From positions 156,705 through 220,704 of the forward strand of contig JAYMTA010000003.1 in the NCBI GenBank assembly GCA_036897625.1: DNA of 64,000 bases, given 5' to 3'. Below the pieces are notes generated by a model that worked only from the letters and a program-made list of their open reading frames with translations, searched no databases and was not told where the DNA came from. This DNA comes from Pelargonium cotyledonis (Eukaryota > Streptophyta > Magnoliopsida > Geraniales > Geraniaceae). Made by a program: the position numbers and the translations under genes. Below are positions 37,597-49,559 of the stretch, piece by piece (position 1 is the stretch's first letter; each line of letters starts with the position of its first letter).

Positions 37597-37670
37597 GGCA
37601 CTTTCACTCCGTTAGACGAAAAGGCAAAAGTTGCTCAAAAATGTCTTTAGTTAAGAGTGAAGAGGGTGCC
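37597..37670 (+). ncRNA. Nested multi-stem hairpin, possible structured RNA
   Basis: Four paired segments nest in perfect order: GGCAC/GTGCC (37597-37601 with 37666-37670), TCACTC/GAGTGA (37604-37609 with 37655-37660), AGAC/GTCT (37614-37617 with 37643-37646), and GCAA/TTGC (37624-37627 with 37631-37634) around a three-base loop. The internal loops are modest. Such ordered nesting over 74 bases is unusual in this otherwise unstructured region and suggests a small RNA or a processing/termination structure. There is no T-run directly after it. The same fold exists on the minus strand, so orientation is not proven. Confidence 0.35.
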
Positions 37671-38115
37671 TGCTGTGTCAATGTTATGTATAGTAAAACC
37701 TTAAGAATATCTCGGAAATCCAATAATTTTAAAGTAGGAATCGAGTTACGGGGTTAGTTTTAGCAACTAAAAATCTTATTAAATCAGCGTTTCAAGGGGC
37801 TCTACTCGAACGTTAGAACTTCTTCCTATTAGGATAGGATATTGCCTTATTTGATTAAATACAAAATTATAGCATAGAGTACTCAGTTTACCTGAATTTA
37901 AGTAGAAAGTCTTGAGAAGTCGTCTTAAAATTAAAATATAGAGTGGATCCCTTTCTTATACCATTATTTGAAACCCTCAAAAACGGGAACTAAACACAAA
38001 AACAAGATTTAGTACATAAATTTAGCTAAATATGACTTAGTGACGCCCCCTTTTTACTATGGAAAAATTAGACCCGGTAATAGAGCATAATAAATCTTAA
38101 CAATTATAGGTAGGC

Positions 38116-38225
38116 ATCTAGGATCATATTCTACTTAGCGAGAGCAGCACTTGAACCTGCAACCGAAGGCTTAAGGCAGCGTTGTTCTACCCAGCCAAAC
38201 GATCATAACTTAGTATCCTTTTATT
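38116..38225 (-). repeat. Dispersed repeat R2, copy b, with tRNA-like core
   Basis: Partner of 30183-30300. The minus-strand tRNA-like core (about 38134-38198) is better kept here: D-arm GGCTGGGTAGAACAAC, T-arm GCAGGTTCAAGTGCTGC with one stem mismatch, and an acceptor 3' strand CTCTCGCTA. The matching 5' acceptor strand is missing, and the anticodon arm (GCTGCCTTAAGCC) does not close. The plus-strand tail GATCATAACTTAGTAT plus T-run is shared with copy a. The opening AGGATCATATTC also occurs at 58674-58685 before another tRNA-like element. Confidence 0.7.
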
Positions 38226-39297
38226 TAGATTGTACCCGAGGTTTGAGGGTGTCACAAGTCTTTTCTAGATATAGGATCTAGTAAGTTTTCTATACAATCA
38301 GTGTGAATATAAGCCTTAAACAACAAAATTAGAGTAAAGAATTTACAGTTATACACGGGCCGGGGTAAGCATTGAGCGAAGCTATTCTTTGAAATCAAAA
38401 ATAATGTTTAAAACTAATAAGGACACCCGAAATAGGAAAGAAAAAGGACTAACTAAAAGATATTCGAGAAACTCCTGCTTTTAAGTTAAATTTTGCATAT
38501 TTTATAAAGGACATTCAATCTTCTACTAAAATAAGAAGGATATACCATAGCTTATAAAGGGGACTCCTAACCCGGGTTCTTTTATTAGGGGAAGGCTCCG
38601 CGAGTATAATAAAATCTATCTTTATCTAGTTTGTAGAAGAATGAGCTTAAATGAATACCTAATTAGAAGGGATTTTAGATTAAAGCAATAACCTGTAGTT
38701 AATTTCTAAAGGATCCAAATCAAGTAGAGTTTTAGCTTATAAGATAAAAGGAACTCCTTATACTAAAATTCCTCCTTGAATGTATAAAATAGGTATTCTT
38801 TAACTAATGCACCGGCTTTGCAGCTTCCAGGAACCCTTCATATTTATCCCATTTTAGGCAGATAGATAAGAAATTCTTTGGATCTAAGTCGTAGAGTGTT
38901 ATTCATTTAATTAACTTAAGATTAACTTAAGAATAAAGGGGTTTCGTTTTTCATTGAAATTAAGAGTTAGCTAGATAAGAGATATGGTTTTATTATGTAA
39001 GTGATTTCTTCTATTCAACGAAAGGGGATTTTGGTCAGTGCTCTACATAGAGAATAAAAAAGAACTAGCTTGAATTGCCAACATTCTTTGAGAGTAAAAA
39101 AAACCTTACCATCAGGTGCTTTATCTCGGTATAAGACCTTCTTTTTGCTTAATTACAAGGCAATGAACAAAGAAATTACTAACCTTATGAACAAAGACTA
39201 AAGACAATACAGACACTGGTGAGTGGAATCCGTCTAGCTTACAACAAACAGATTATCAGAGCAAAGTTCTTCTGTTAAGGAAAAAAGAGCTGACTTT
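38226..39297. other. Gene desert
   Basis: No supported gene or RNA. Confidence 0.5.
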
Positions 39298-39371
39298 CTT
39301 TAGCAATGACTCAACTTTAACCTTAGGCCGTTGGGTTCGTCTTCCAATGCTCTACCAAAAAACAACTAAAG
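39298..39371 (-). tRNA. Degenerate tRNA-Arg(ACG)-like element
   Basis: The 74-base minus-strand element has a D-arm box TTGGTAGAGCA, an anticodon stem TTGGA/CCCAA (four of five pairs) and a loop AGACGAA. This compares with CTACGAA of bacterial tRNA-Arg(ACG), so an Arg origin is likely although T33 is replaced by G. The T-arm pairs as CTAAG/TTGAG with one mismatch and one wobble. The outermost bases CTTTAG/CTAAAG (39366-39371 with 39298-39303) form a perfect 6-bp acceptor-like stem, but six unpaired bases sit between the T stem and the acceptor. Probably a relic. Confidence 0.45.
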
Positions 39372-41639
39372 TCAAGAATCAAGAACATGAATTAAAGAAG
39401 AAGGAGCCCCTAGCCAGTTGTGTACTTAGTTGTTAGGAATTGGATCCTTTTCAATTTCGGGACCGGCTCTGAGTTTCCGTGAGTTGTTTAAACAAAGCTT
39501 ACGTATAAACCGATATCAAGTTCCTTAGGACTTTCCTTGTTGAAACTCTAGATTAAAAAGTACTAAAGAGAATCCCAAGAATTAAATAATTAGGAGTTCA
39601 CATATTTACGTAAAAAATCTAGTAAAGCAACAAACTTTAATATCTTAAAACTCCTTGAATGGTGGGTGCAAGTAGAATTTTTTACTAACCCGATTTAGAT
39701 TCTCAATATACCTGAAGCTAACTCTAAAGGGGACTCGTGGACTCTAGTACAAGAGGGCCATATACTCGGTTTAATCTAGTTAAACCTGTTTAAGGGCCAA
39801 ACCCTTTGCCCCGCGTGGAGTTGTTAGATTTTAATAAGAGTACCCTACTCCTCTGAACTCGCGGATTACGTTTTGGTCCCTTTGGGATAAAGCGTAGGCT
39901 TAACAGTAAAAAAGTAGTAATTTATAATACAAGACACTGCAGTAACTAAATTCAGAGTAATCTAGAAACTTATTTGCTAGATTCCTATAAGAAAATTAAC
40001 GTATTTAACAGTAAACGAAAAGCGGGAAGTTAAGTTCCTTATAGAGGTGTGTTGTCTGTGTATTAAAAGTAGTTGGCTGATCTACGAATACCCTCGTTTG
40101 GAGTTATTTTAATAACTAAAAGTTAATGTAAAATTGGTAAAGCGTACATGTTTTTTTACTCGTGCGCATATCTTAGTTAACTGAATAAGGAATCTTACTT
40201 ACAAAGGAGATACTTAAATTATACTAGTTTAAATATATAAATCCGGTTCTTAACTTTCGAATAAAGGAAACCCACAAGTTAGAGTGGATTAGTACTCCCC
40301 AGCGTTCTCCTTAAACTATGCTTTATATAAGTGGGCCTACAATGAGTGATATTCTATTTTATAGAAATGGATATGCTAAGCGAGTTTTTCCTCTACCCTT
40401 AGTTAGTTGTCTACACAGAAATAATAAAAAAGGAAGACTCATGAAAGCTATACTATAGGATACCTTTTTTTACAGATCTCTTGAGAGACTTTTGTTCATC
40501 TATATTAATATTATCTCAAAGAAATCCTTAACAGAAAGCCTATTAATCTCTCAAACTCAGAAATAACATTTTAACTATTATAAGGGAATTTACCGATTCC
40601 TACTTAAACGAGTTACTGGCAAGGAAAACTTGTACCCTAAGAACAAGCCTTGCACCTACACCTAAAGCTAAGGATTCTACATGTACTAATAAAATCTATC
40701 ATTTAATAGCCACTAACAAAGCAAACTAACTTCTTTTCAACCACAAGGTCAAGGTTTAGATATAAAAAGGGGAATTATTTGCAAGTTCATAAACTAGGTA
40801 CCCCCCCCTTTTTTTAATTCTTTACATACTTCCTATCCTTTAACTTGTATACCTTTTTATAGGAGTCCTAATTCTGCACAGAAAAGGGGTTCGCTTCCAT
40901 ATTCACAAGCTAAAGATAGATATTAAACACCAAATGTTATAAGAGGTACTTATACGAGATGAATTCTTGGCTAATTTACTACCGAAGTTTACAAACTTAC
41001 ACCGATAATTTTTTAAGCCTAAGTGACACAAAATCCGGTTTCAAGCAATAACTGTATGACTATAGGGTAAGGTTGACTTCAGGCCCCTTTCAATGCTTTG
41101 GGTCAATATCTTTTATTAACTGAGTAAAAATAGGGGATATAAAGTAGAATTAGAAAAAACTCCATAGTAAAAGAAAGTCATATGAAAAGGCAGAACTTTA
41201 AAACAACTAGCCTGTCAAGTAATTATCCAAAGATTCTAGCCCCGGTTCACCCAAGTGAGGATCCGAGGAATCCACAAAGAATAAATAGGACACGTTTCCT
41301 AAGTACTTCGCTCTCTCTTTTTTTAATAGTAAGGTAAAAGTCCTTCTTGTTAAGAACTAGGAATCCAGTTTTTATCGAATTTGTCTAATACTAATAGCTA
41401 TGCAAGGGACTTTTTTGGAAGGTAATTTTTGGAATATTTTAAAATTAAAGGAGTCCTTTTCCTTGTTCTTGTTATAAAAAAGTAGACTCTGTAGTTTTCT
41501 CGGTTAGCGGGATAATCTAGTTATGATTATAAAAGCGCTACATCAAATTTCCTTACTAAGCAGTTGAATCCCCGTATACATAGTGTAGATTACGATAAAA
41601 GTTTGAACTGTTTTGCTCCATAATTTTAATAAATACTCT
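39372..41639. other. Gene desert
   Basis: No supported gene. Contains C8 followed by T7 at 40801-40815. Confidence 0.5.
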
Positions 41640-42329
41640 TTAATTAAAGGAAAGTAGTAATATAAGCCAACAAGTTTGAGTGAGGTAGAGAAAAATGAAA
41701 TTGGTTTTACAAGACAAATTTTTAAGTTAAGAGAGTAGTATAGATGTCAGTACCCAATTTGTACTAGGTTTTGTTGGTAAGAGTAAGGGGGTATAGCTCT
41801 GGAGAAGGTTATAATAACAATTTTTAGTTTGAAGTAGGTTAAGAAGAAGACCCAAAACAAGAAGGGTGTAGTTAAAGTTTAGGTGCAGGTAGCCATAAGA
41901 AAACAAAGAAGTAAGTCAATAAGCAGTGAGTGCGATCGGTTTTCAAGTTCGTAAGTAGGAGCGGGTTAATAAAGTCCTAGGTTTAGGAATGAAAAGGGGA
42001 TCTAGTTAAGTAGGTCGAAAAGAGTTACTTTCATGTTTAGTGCTTTCCTGTGTACCTGTAAAATAGGTAATATAAACCTAAGGAAATTTCTATTAACAAG
42101 TAACTTTCTTACTCGGGTTCTAGTTAGAGGGAGGCCTAAAGCGAATAAAATTCAGTAGATTAAAGTCAGGAGTTGCTTTACCGTTCCTGCGTTTCCAGTT
42201 TCAAATCCCGAGAATCGAGAATAAGTTGAGGAGTACAAAGAAATGGAGAAAAGGTAGAAATAAAGATTCTTAGAATACTATGGGGGCTCCCAATGAGGAG
42301 AGTAGGAACTTATTAGCGCACCGTGATTG

Positions 42330-42435
42330 TATTGAGTTAAGCAAGCGGGTGGCGAATCTGTTTACATGGGCGGTGCTTGACTGCGCGAAGTGATCCTATG
42401 AGGAGACAGTTTCAATACACAATTCGAGTCTGTTG
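42330..42435 (+). other. G+C-richer insert with T-arm-like end
   Basis: Locally higher G+C than the surroundings, with words such as GCGGGTGGCGAATC and GACTGCGCGAAGTGATCC. It ends in CAATTCGAGTCTGTTGGG, which resembles a tRNA T-loop and stem. It may derive from a long (class II or intron-containing) tRNA or from another structured RNA. I cannot identify it. Confidence 0.25.
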
Positions 42436-42761
42436 GGCAAACTATAAGCTTTTTTCTACTTCTTACTGAAGGCTAAAAGGGCTTAGGCGCAGGCAGGTCT
42501 TTCGTTCTTTGTAGCTGATGGCATAGATTCTTGCACTAAGTTACTAACGCGAGGAAGTTCTAGCTCTGAGACTATAAGGATAAAGAGGAGCTTTGGATCT
42601 AAATACAAATCATGGCTGAAGAGAGGTTCTAAATCGGGAAGAAACTTCGGGACTTTCGTCTTAGCGGCATGTTGCTGATATCTTGTTTCAAACCTTTTTC
42701 AGAACTGAGAGGCGCAAGAAGATGATTCCACAAAGTAAAGAATTATTGCACATGATATTGG

Positions 42762-42832
42762 AACTTAGAATAGGATTCGAACCTACGGTAGACTTGCCGA
42801 ATTACCCTCTGTGTTATTGGGTTTAGAAAGGG
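42762..42832 (-). tRNA. Degenerate tRNA-like element
   Basis: On the minus strand the T-arm is good: GTAGG/CCTAT around TTCGAAT (about 42771-42787), with one G-T pair. Upstream, GGGTAATTCGGCAAGTCTACC should hold the anticodon arm but pairs only through GGTA/TACC with an over-long loop. The D-arm is not clear and the 3' acceptor strand TCTAAGTTC has no 5' partner. Amino acid unassigned. Confidence 0.4.
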
Positions 42833-42900
42833 CTTGGTTTAGGAGTGACTGTGCTATGCTAGAGATGAGAAAGGATTTCGGTAAGGAGGACTCCTATTCA

Positions 42901-45900
42901 TGGAGGTAGGATAGTGAGATAGCTAGGATTTCCTTTATCTAAGCTATTTCTTTTCTACTTTTTGTACTCTCAATTCTTTGTTTCCTTCGATTTCGAATAA
43001 TAGGAAACTCTAAACTCAAATTCTTTTTTAACGGGAGTTTCTTTGTTCTACTGTATTTTATTCATTATGAATTAAGTAAAGTCTTTTAGCTCTTGTAAAA
43101 CGAGTGTATTTCTACTTTAATAGAATTTTCTTACTTTATACTTTGACTCGGGTTCTAAGCTCCTAAACTAGACTTTAAAATTCCCTGTTTTTTTTATTAA
43201 TCCTCCGCATAAATTCCAATAAAATAAAGTCGATTCCATTCTCATAAATGTTTTAATTCGGAAAATTCCGACTCAATTGTAGAATAGAACCTATTTTAAT
43301 ACTATAATGTTTTGTCAAGTACAAGAAGAGCTCAACCAGTCCTAGGTTCTCAACAAAAGCTAAGTTCTTTATTTATTTACAAAATTGAAAACCCAACAAA
43401 ACTCTAGGGAAAGACAGATAAAGGAGAACAAGGAACTCTATCTAATTCAATTTCCAATCTTTTTAGGCTTTGAACCCGTGTCCGTTATAGCTTTTTTCGT
43501 GTGTGTTTTAATAATTAGATATCTTTATGGAATCCAGCCCAAGTCAAGGAAAGCGCATATCCCTAAAGCTTTGACTATCTATTTACCTATTTACACACGT
43601 GGAGATGTATTTATTGTGAATTCTTTTACAAAAAATTACCTCAAGGAGTTGTTACCCGCTTATCCAAACCTGTAATTAACTCCTTAGAAAACCGAGTACA
43701 GTTAAGATAAGTAATTCAATTCTTAGATATTTACATTAGGGCTAAAGGCCTCTTACTTCTTTTCCGACTTTTCTGAAGTTAGTAATAAAGCCCTAGAAGA
43801 GTTTTCTTAATTTGTGTTTTTGCAAACGTATAAGAACTCTAAAGAGCATAGAAAATAGAAATTCCTGCTTTTTTAGCGAGGGTTCCAAAACTACCTAAAT
43901 AGTAATTAAAAGAGTTATTATTCTTTGTATATAACAGACCTGTCCTGATTAGTTAATCAGTGACCCATATAATAGGAAAGCCAGATAATAGTTAACTAAA
44001 AACTAGGATCTTAGTTTAAATAAGATTTATACCTCTTTATAACTTTGATATGAATCCTCTCAATGACAATTTTTCAATAACAGAAATAAAAAATTTTACG
44101 TTAAAGTTTGATTATACAAGGGAGCTTGTAGGGGTTAAGGCTTCTTTTGTCATGTCAAGAGAAACAAATACTATATAAAGTTACTCAGGTTTTAAGACTA
44201 AGGCAAAGTAAAACCAACTAAATTTCATACGACTCTTATCGACAGTAGGATTTTACTATATTTTTTGTTTATTGCGTTCACGTTTGGTCACTTAATTAGA
44301 TATAAGAAAAAAAAAAAAAAAAGTAAAGTGAATTCCCGGACATTCCTAAATAAGAATTACAAGAAGAGTTAGCCTATACTTACTCATCCAAGTTGACGCA
44401 GTCTAAACCCATCCGAAATTCGAAACAGAGATTTTGGCTTTAGTGAAGTTTCTTTCCTTTTTTTATGAGTTCTATTATCATATGCCAGTACTTTTTCAGG
44501 TATAAGGTTCATCTCAACATAATAAAGTATATCTTTTGAGAAATAAAAGCGAAGTCAGTCCAAACAAGCCAAGACAGTAGAATAAGGGATCCTTTTATCA
44601 TGTATTTCATACCTTTCTAATACTTCGCGCTACTAGTGATAAGCTCTGAGGAGTACCCGCCTGTTTGTTGTGCTTGGATTAAGAGCAAAACTGCTTTTTT
44701 TTATATTTGTGCTATATGAGAATGAATCTTTACTCAATCTTGTGTGTTTTGTAGCGAATACCCCTGGTTTAGTTTACCTTACTCAAGCAACAGGGAACAC
44801 CTAACCAAATAAATAGGAGCCCCCTAAACTTTTGGAATTTAAAGCAGAGTTCTAGATTATAAAGACACTTGTAAATAGTATAGCAAAGTGGTTTTTCACA
44901 GAGCGCTTAAGGATAGAATCCAGGAATTTACAATATAGCAGTAAAGTAGGACTCCCAAGGATAGAAAAGCTTAACCCAAAATTTATCTATAAAAGCATTT
45001 AGTCCAAATCTGTATATCTAGAGTCCGGTATTCCTAAGGGAATTCCTAGCTCTTACATCTAGTCCCTTTTCAGTCAGGTTCTGGTACCTCTTCATTAATT
45101 TCAGGAGTTCCCTACCTCATAGGGTTAGTAGAACATTATAGGACGCGGTTACAGTTTACTTAGGCTTCTTCGGATCAATTCATTGGATTTTTATATCCTA
45201 TCCTAGGAATCTAACCTTCGACCATTCATTCACAATTTCTATTAAAGGAAATAGTTAAATAGGTCTAAAAGGCTTTATTTTCTATAAAAGAATTTCCTAA
45301 AACTAGTAAAACCGAAGAATAAGCCAAGCTCTAAGTTGCCCTTGGTTCTTGTTCATATGCCTAGGTTCATTCTTAGTAACCTATCCTATTAGGGGGTACA
45401 AAGTTCTTACCTATAAGATAAGAATACGGTAGTTGAAATCTTATAATATCCTGTTTATTGAGACTTCTTTTTAAGAAAAGAAGCGGTCCCTTCGGGCGGA
45501 GCCAGGGTGAGATGAATCAAAATATAGACAGGGATAGGTCCTTAACAAGAATTCAAGATTATAACTAAACACTTATATTAAGGTGGGAGTTCCTCTTGCT
45601 GGATTATAAGCAACAACTTTCTTTGACCGGGAGAATGATACAAGGCATAGTAGTATCTTCCTACGAAAGCTTTTAATAAATTACACTAGCAATTCAAAAA
45701 GCTAAAGTTCTTTTGGGAATTTGAAAAGAGGCAATTCGCTCGATCAAACTTAGATTGAAGTTCATAGCCAAGAAAAGTCTACACCATATCAAGAAACTTT
45801 TTTGATTATTTTCCTATACTCGGAAATAGATTCACGACGCTGTGCTACGATTCGAGTGACATAGTTTTTGTTTTTGAACTTGTCGAGTACCTGAAACGGG

Positions 45901-46600
45901 GCCCTTGCTTAGTAAATAAGTCAATGTAAGCGGTAATATTTCGACAAATGAAGTGTTCCGCTATCAGGTAGTTTTTTTTTCAAGTATTATAAGGATAAGG
46001 TTTTTGAGAGTCAATTATGATGGATTTTATTTAGATTCTTCGTAAAATATACACAGTACAGGGTGGAAATTCTAGGTTAAGCAAGGAATTACCGTTGTTT
46101 TATGTCTATATACCAATGGAAGTTCATAATTTCATTAATTAAAACTTTAATTCTTTCTTATATCTTCTCAACTCGAGCTTTTCTAGGGGGCCTAGAAGAA
46201 ATTCTCTTTAATAAGCTTCCTAAAAGGTTATTGTTTTTATGCTTTATTATTAGATTTCGCTACTTTTTTACTACACATCTAGGATCCTGCAATATAAGAG
46301 GAGTCCTACTTTAGCCAGGTAAGAGTATATAGAAGAAATTCAGAGGTTATTAGGAATTAGAATCACTTAGATAGAAAGAATTAGAGTATGAGTTTCGTAG
46401 TGTAGTTAAGATTGTTAAGGACAGTCTCTGATCTTAAAACTCTTCAAAAATTATCAGACTTATTTGTTAAAGAGATAAAAGGTTTAAATACCGCACGAAT
46501 AAAGAGTCCGGCTTTCTAATTACTTACCTTATCTTGATTATTGACCTTTCGTTGTAAAGTCAAAACCGGGGCACGCCTTTGGTTGACTCCAAAGAGAATT
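42901..46600. other. Gene desert
   Basis: No supported gene. It holds A16 at 44307-44322 and a D-arm-like word (GGTTAGTAGAAC, 45122) without a T-arm. The word ACGGGGCCCTTGCTTA near 45897 recurs diverged near 50835. The 96-codon frame 43385-43675 starts with TTG and has one hydrophobic segment but no ribosome binding site. Confidence 0.5.
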
Positions 46601-46601
46601 A

Positions 46602-46672
46602 GAAATGAGGATGGCAAGGCATGAGTCTGCAAAACTTAGAATTGTTGGTTCAAGCCGTATAGTCAGAGTCAT
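46602..46672 (+). tRNA. trnC: Degenerate tRNA-Cys(GCA)-like element
   Basis: The anticodon arm is complete: TGAGT/ACTTA (46622-46626 with 46634-46638; one G-T pair) around the seven-base loop CTGCAAA, with T33 and anticodon GCA for cysteine. Upstream GGATGGCAAGGCA (46609-46621) matches the plastid/bacterial tRNA-Cys D-arm with part of the D-loop missing. Downstream TTGTTGGTTCAAGCC carries the T-loop box but its stem no longer pairs. The acceptor is not recognisable. Identity as Cys is fairly secure; function is doubtful. Confidence 0.55.
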
Positions 46673-48189
46673 ACCAGCTTTCGATATTAAAGCGAGGTTT
46701 TGGCTAGCAATGGCAGACCTTTTTCAGTGGATCTACCTAATTTTTAAGAGAGGGGATTCCTGAATAATGTCTGCGTAAAGCATCTCAATAAAAGGTTTTT
46801 AATTAGTAGTTTATCCAGAAGTAACAATAACAAAGAGAGCTGCTCTATTTCCTAAGGTTTAGTCTTTTGGTGTTGTAAGTGTCTGAGTTCCTAAAAAGTA
46901 ATAAGAAACAGACTTTAGTAATTATTTTGAAGTCAATGAGGTGTCCGTAAGTCTCTTTTATCTGAGAGTTTTTCGACTATAAGTATATGCGCTTCAGGAG
47001 GGATATAACCAAAATCCTTTTTAGTATAATTGATATATTCGATCGGATACCCAAGAAAGGGTCCTTTCTTAAAGAAAGAAATATTAGTAAGCACCCCTAT
47101 ACATAGCTATAAGCTAAATACTCAAAACTGTATAACAAATTATTAAAGCAGTGTCCCGAACCTACTATATAGTGGGGTTGGTAAGAGATTGTCTACTTGC
47201 GTTCCTCTGATCTCAGGTTTCCGTTTTAGGACAGGTTTTAATAAAATAAGGGGAGTCCATACAGGCGAGCTTCTTGGGATCACAGGGAATCTTATACAAG
47301 CTAACAAGTTTCAGAAAGTGAATATTGAAAGCATAGGAAATCGATAAGTAGGTACAATGTACCCCAGGGGACTTTAAAAAGAGGCATCTAAACTGTCGAT
47401 AAATGACACTCTAGAGAAGAACTCTTAGTTATTCCTTAAGTATTTAATAAAGGGGTTATGGTTGAGGGATTCCTTTTGAGGCAAGAGTTTTTATTTAGTT
47501 GTTTGGGCTTACTATCTAACCTCTGGTTTTACTACATTACTAACTTCAGGAATTTTAGGGAACACTCCGCTCGATGCTAAGCAATACAACAAAAGGTGCT
47601 TTATTACCTTTTTTCTTTTACCAACTCCTAAGCCGATTTGTTAGATTGGATTTCTCTTGCTCTTCATTAACTAGACGGAAGATGAAAGTCTATTCTTTAA
47701 ATATTTCGTATTTTAGATCTAGAAGAAATAAGTATTTCCTTTTTACTTACTGCCTTCTTAAATGAATCCCGACGTAGGGACATGAAAGCAGCCTTACTTC
47801 TTTAGCTTTATTATACTTTATCGCACTTTTGGCTTGTAATTATGCTGTTTACAACTTCTTAGATCTGCTCTTTGTTAACTATAAAGTAAGGAACATGAAA
47901 GTAAAGTAGAGTCTCTCCTTACCAATATTCACAAAATACCTAGGGAAACCAAAAATTACCTTAGAGATCGGAAACAAAGGAATACAAAAATATCCCACTT
48001 ATCTATAATACCCACCAACTACTTCTTATTTTATTCTTTAGTTTTTTTATTCATAGCTAGTCCTACTAGATTCTGTAGCTTACTCTCTATCTTAATCCTA
48101 GGGGCTAGACTCTGTATTCTGCTACTTATACTGTTAAAGGAAATCGTAAGGAAGATACCCGCTTTAACCTTCTTGTACAGGAGCTTTGT
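46673..48189. other. Gene desert
   Basis: No supported gene. The plus strand leans to pyrimidines at about 47770-48180 but lacks the diagnostic TTACCGAAA module of the skewed blocks. Confidence 0.45.
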
Positions 48190-48255
48190 CTAACTATGAA
48201 CAGGATTCGGACCCACTGTATGCGCACATAGAGCCACAAATTCTATTCTAATTGG
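48190..48255 (-). pseudogene. tRNA-like relic
   Basis: On the minus strand GTGGGTCCGAATCCTGT (about 48200-48216) is a T-arm box. A 5-bp stem with one mismatch around TGCGCA follows where the anticodon arm belongs (48216-48231). The D-arm and acceptor are unclear. A second T-arm-like palindrome lies 70 bp downstream. Confidence 0.38.
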
Positions 48256-48269
48256 AAAAAGATAGCATG

Positions 48270-48335
48270 ATCCTCAAGAAATAGGTTCGAACCTTTACAT
48301 GCCAACTCTAGGAACTCCTTGGCAGGGTAGCGTTG
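48270..48335 (-). pseudogene. Possible tRNA-like relic around AGGTTCGAACCT
   Basis: AGGTTCGAACCT (48283-48294) is a perfect palindrome that reads as a T-arm on either strand. On the minus strand GTTGGCATGTAAAGGTTCGA places it at the usual distance from a possible anticodon arm, but no good stem is found. Low confidence. Confidence 0.28.
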
Positions 48336-49559
48336 GATATCAGTTTGATTAAGGTTTTGCATTCCCTACATATTTTGTACAACGAGAGTAGCTTTGACTA
48401 GGATAATCTACAAGAAAGTAACGAGATTGATTTGTATATACGTACGACTAATCACTTATATAGAAATATAGAAATAACTCTCTCTAGGCCTTGGCCCAGC
48501 TAAATAATGTATGAATAGAAGCCCCTAGTGTCTAGAATCAACCCTTTCCTTATAAGTGTATCTTAGTCACATCTAGATGATCTAAAACTGAGGGTTCAAA
48601 AGTAATGATACTTATTTTTTAGCTTTTGAGTACCACTATTTCAGGAATTATCCAGGAGTATCCAATAAACCCACTTTTCCTTTTTTAAGTTCCCTCATTA
48701 GAAATTTCTATTTAAAAAGAACTTTTATAAGCAGAGTTACGGAGACTCTGTAACGGCGTTCTCTCATTACGAAGCCGCAATATTATAAAACCTACTGGGG
48801 TGAATAAACTTACTTTACGAAGCTTGCCTGACAGACTTAAAAGCGCCCCTCAAATCAAGAAGAAAGGGGCATATTAACAAGGAATGTGAGAGCTCTTCCG
48901 TAATCCCAGTTAGGAGAATTTGGGCTTTTAGTTATTTGCGCAGGAGTCTTTAAGATCCGGTTTTGTACTAAAAATGAAACTTTAATTTGTTTGTAAGGGT
49001 TTCTCTTAGGACTCCTAATGAATTTAGGAACTCTTGTAAAAAATCTTTTTTACTGCAGTAAAGTAAATCCGGAAAAGTATAGAAAGAGCATAAACCAGTA
49101 CGCCCTTTTATTATTGTTATCTAGGTGGGTATCTATACGATAACCTGAACTCTTAAATATTCTAGGATTCTTAGTTTTGACTTACAAACGGAGTCTTTTA
49201 AAAGTGCTTCTAATTTACGGGAGAATCCGGGGTAAAGGGGAATTTGAGATATAAGCAAAGTCTTGGAACTTAGATATTGAAAAAAGATACAAAAAGTATA
49301 ATGACAATCTGGCGTAACCTATTGAATAGCATACCCCTTGCCCCATCTCCTCAAAAGGTAACTACTGGGGAATTAAGACCTAGGAGCTCCTATAGTTGGG
49401 TGTCTGGCTCATTTTTCGAGTACCTCTTATACTGTTCCATTACAGATAGGAGATTAACAAACAGATACAAGCAAGCTCTCCTCTTCAGTTCCTTCAGTTC
49501 AGAACACCCTGAAAGGAAGCTACATGTACAAGGTTAAATACGAATTGACATAGGAGCGA
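48336..49559. other. Gene desert
   Basis: No supported gene. A TTG-start 86-codon frame (49277-49537) has no family resemblance or ribosome binding site. Confidence 0.45.

Larger units (their letters stand above)
41640..42900 (+). repeat. Purine-rich block P2 (skewed-module family)
   Basis: The plus strand is A+G-rich. Modules shared with P1 and P3 are GTATAGCTCT at 41791-41800 and TTTCGGTAA at 42876-42884. Lys-rich readings (for example KKKTQNKKGVVKV near 41850) occur in one frame, as expected from purine-rich DNA. The block also contains a G+C-richer insert at about 42330-42435 and a minus-strand tRNA-like element at 42762-42832. No intact gene. Confidence 0.6.

Noticed and set aside
43385-43675. 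96-codon plus frame with one hydrophobic segment
   Set aside because: TTG start and no ribosome binding site; length within chance.
46102-46314. 70-codon ATG frame with hydrophobic stretches
   Set aside because: The only upstream AAGGA is too far from the start and no family is recognised; T-rich DNA gives such readings by chance.
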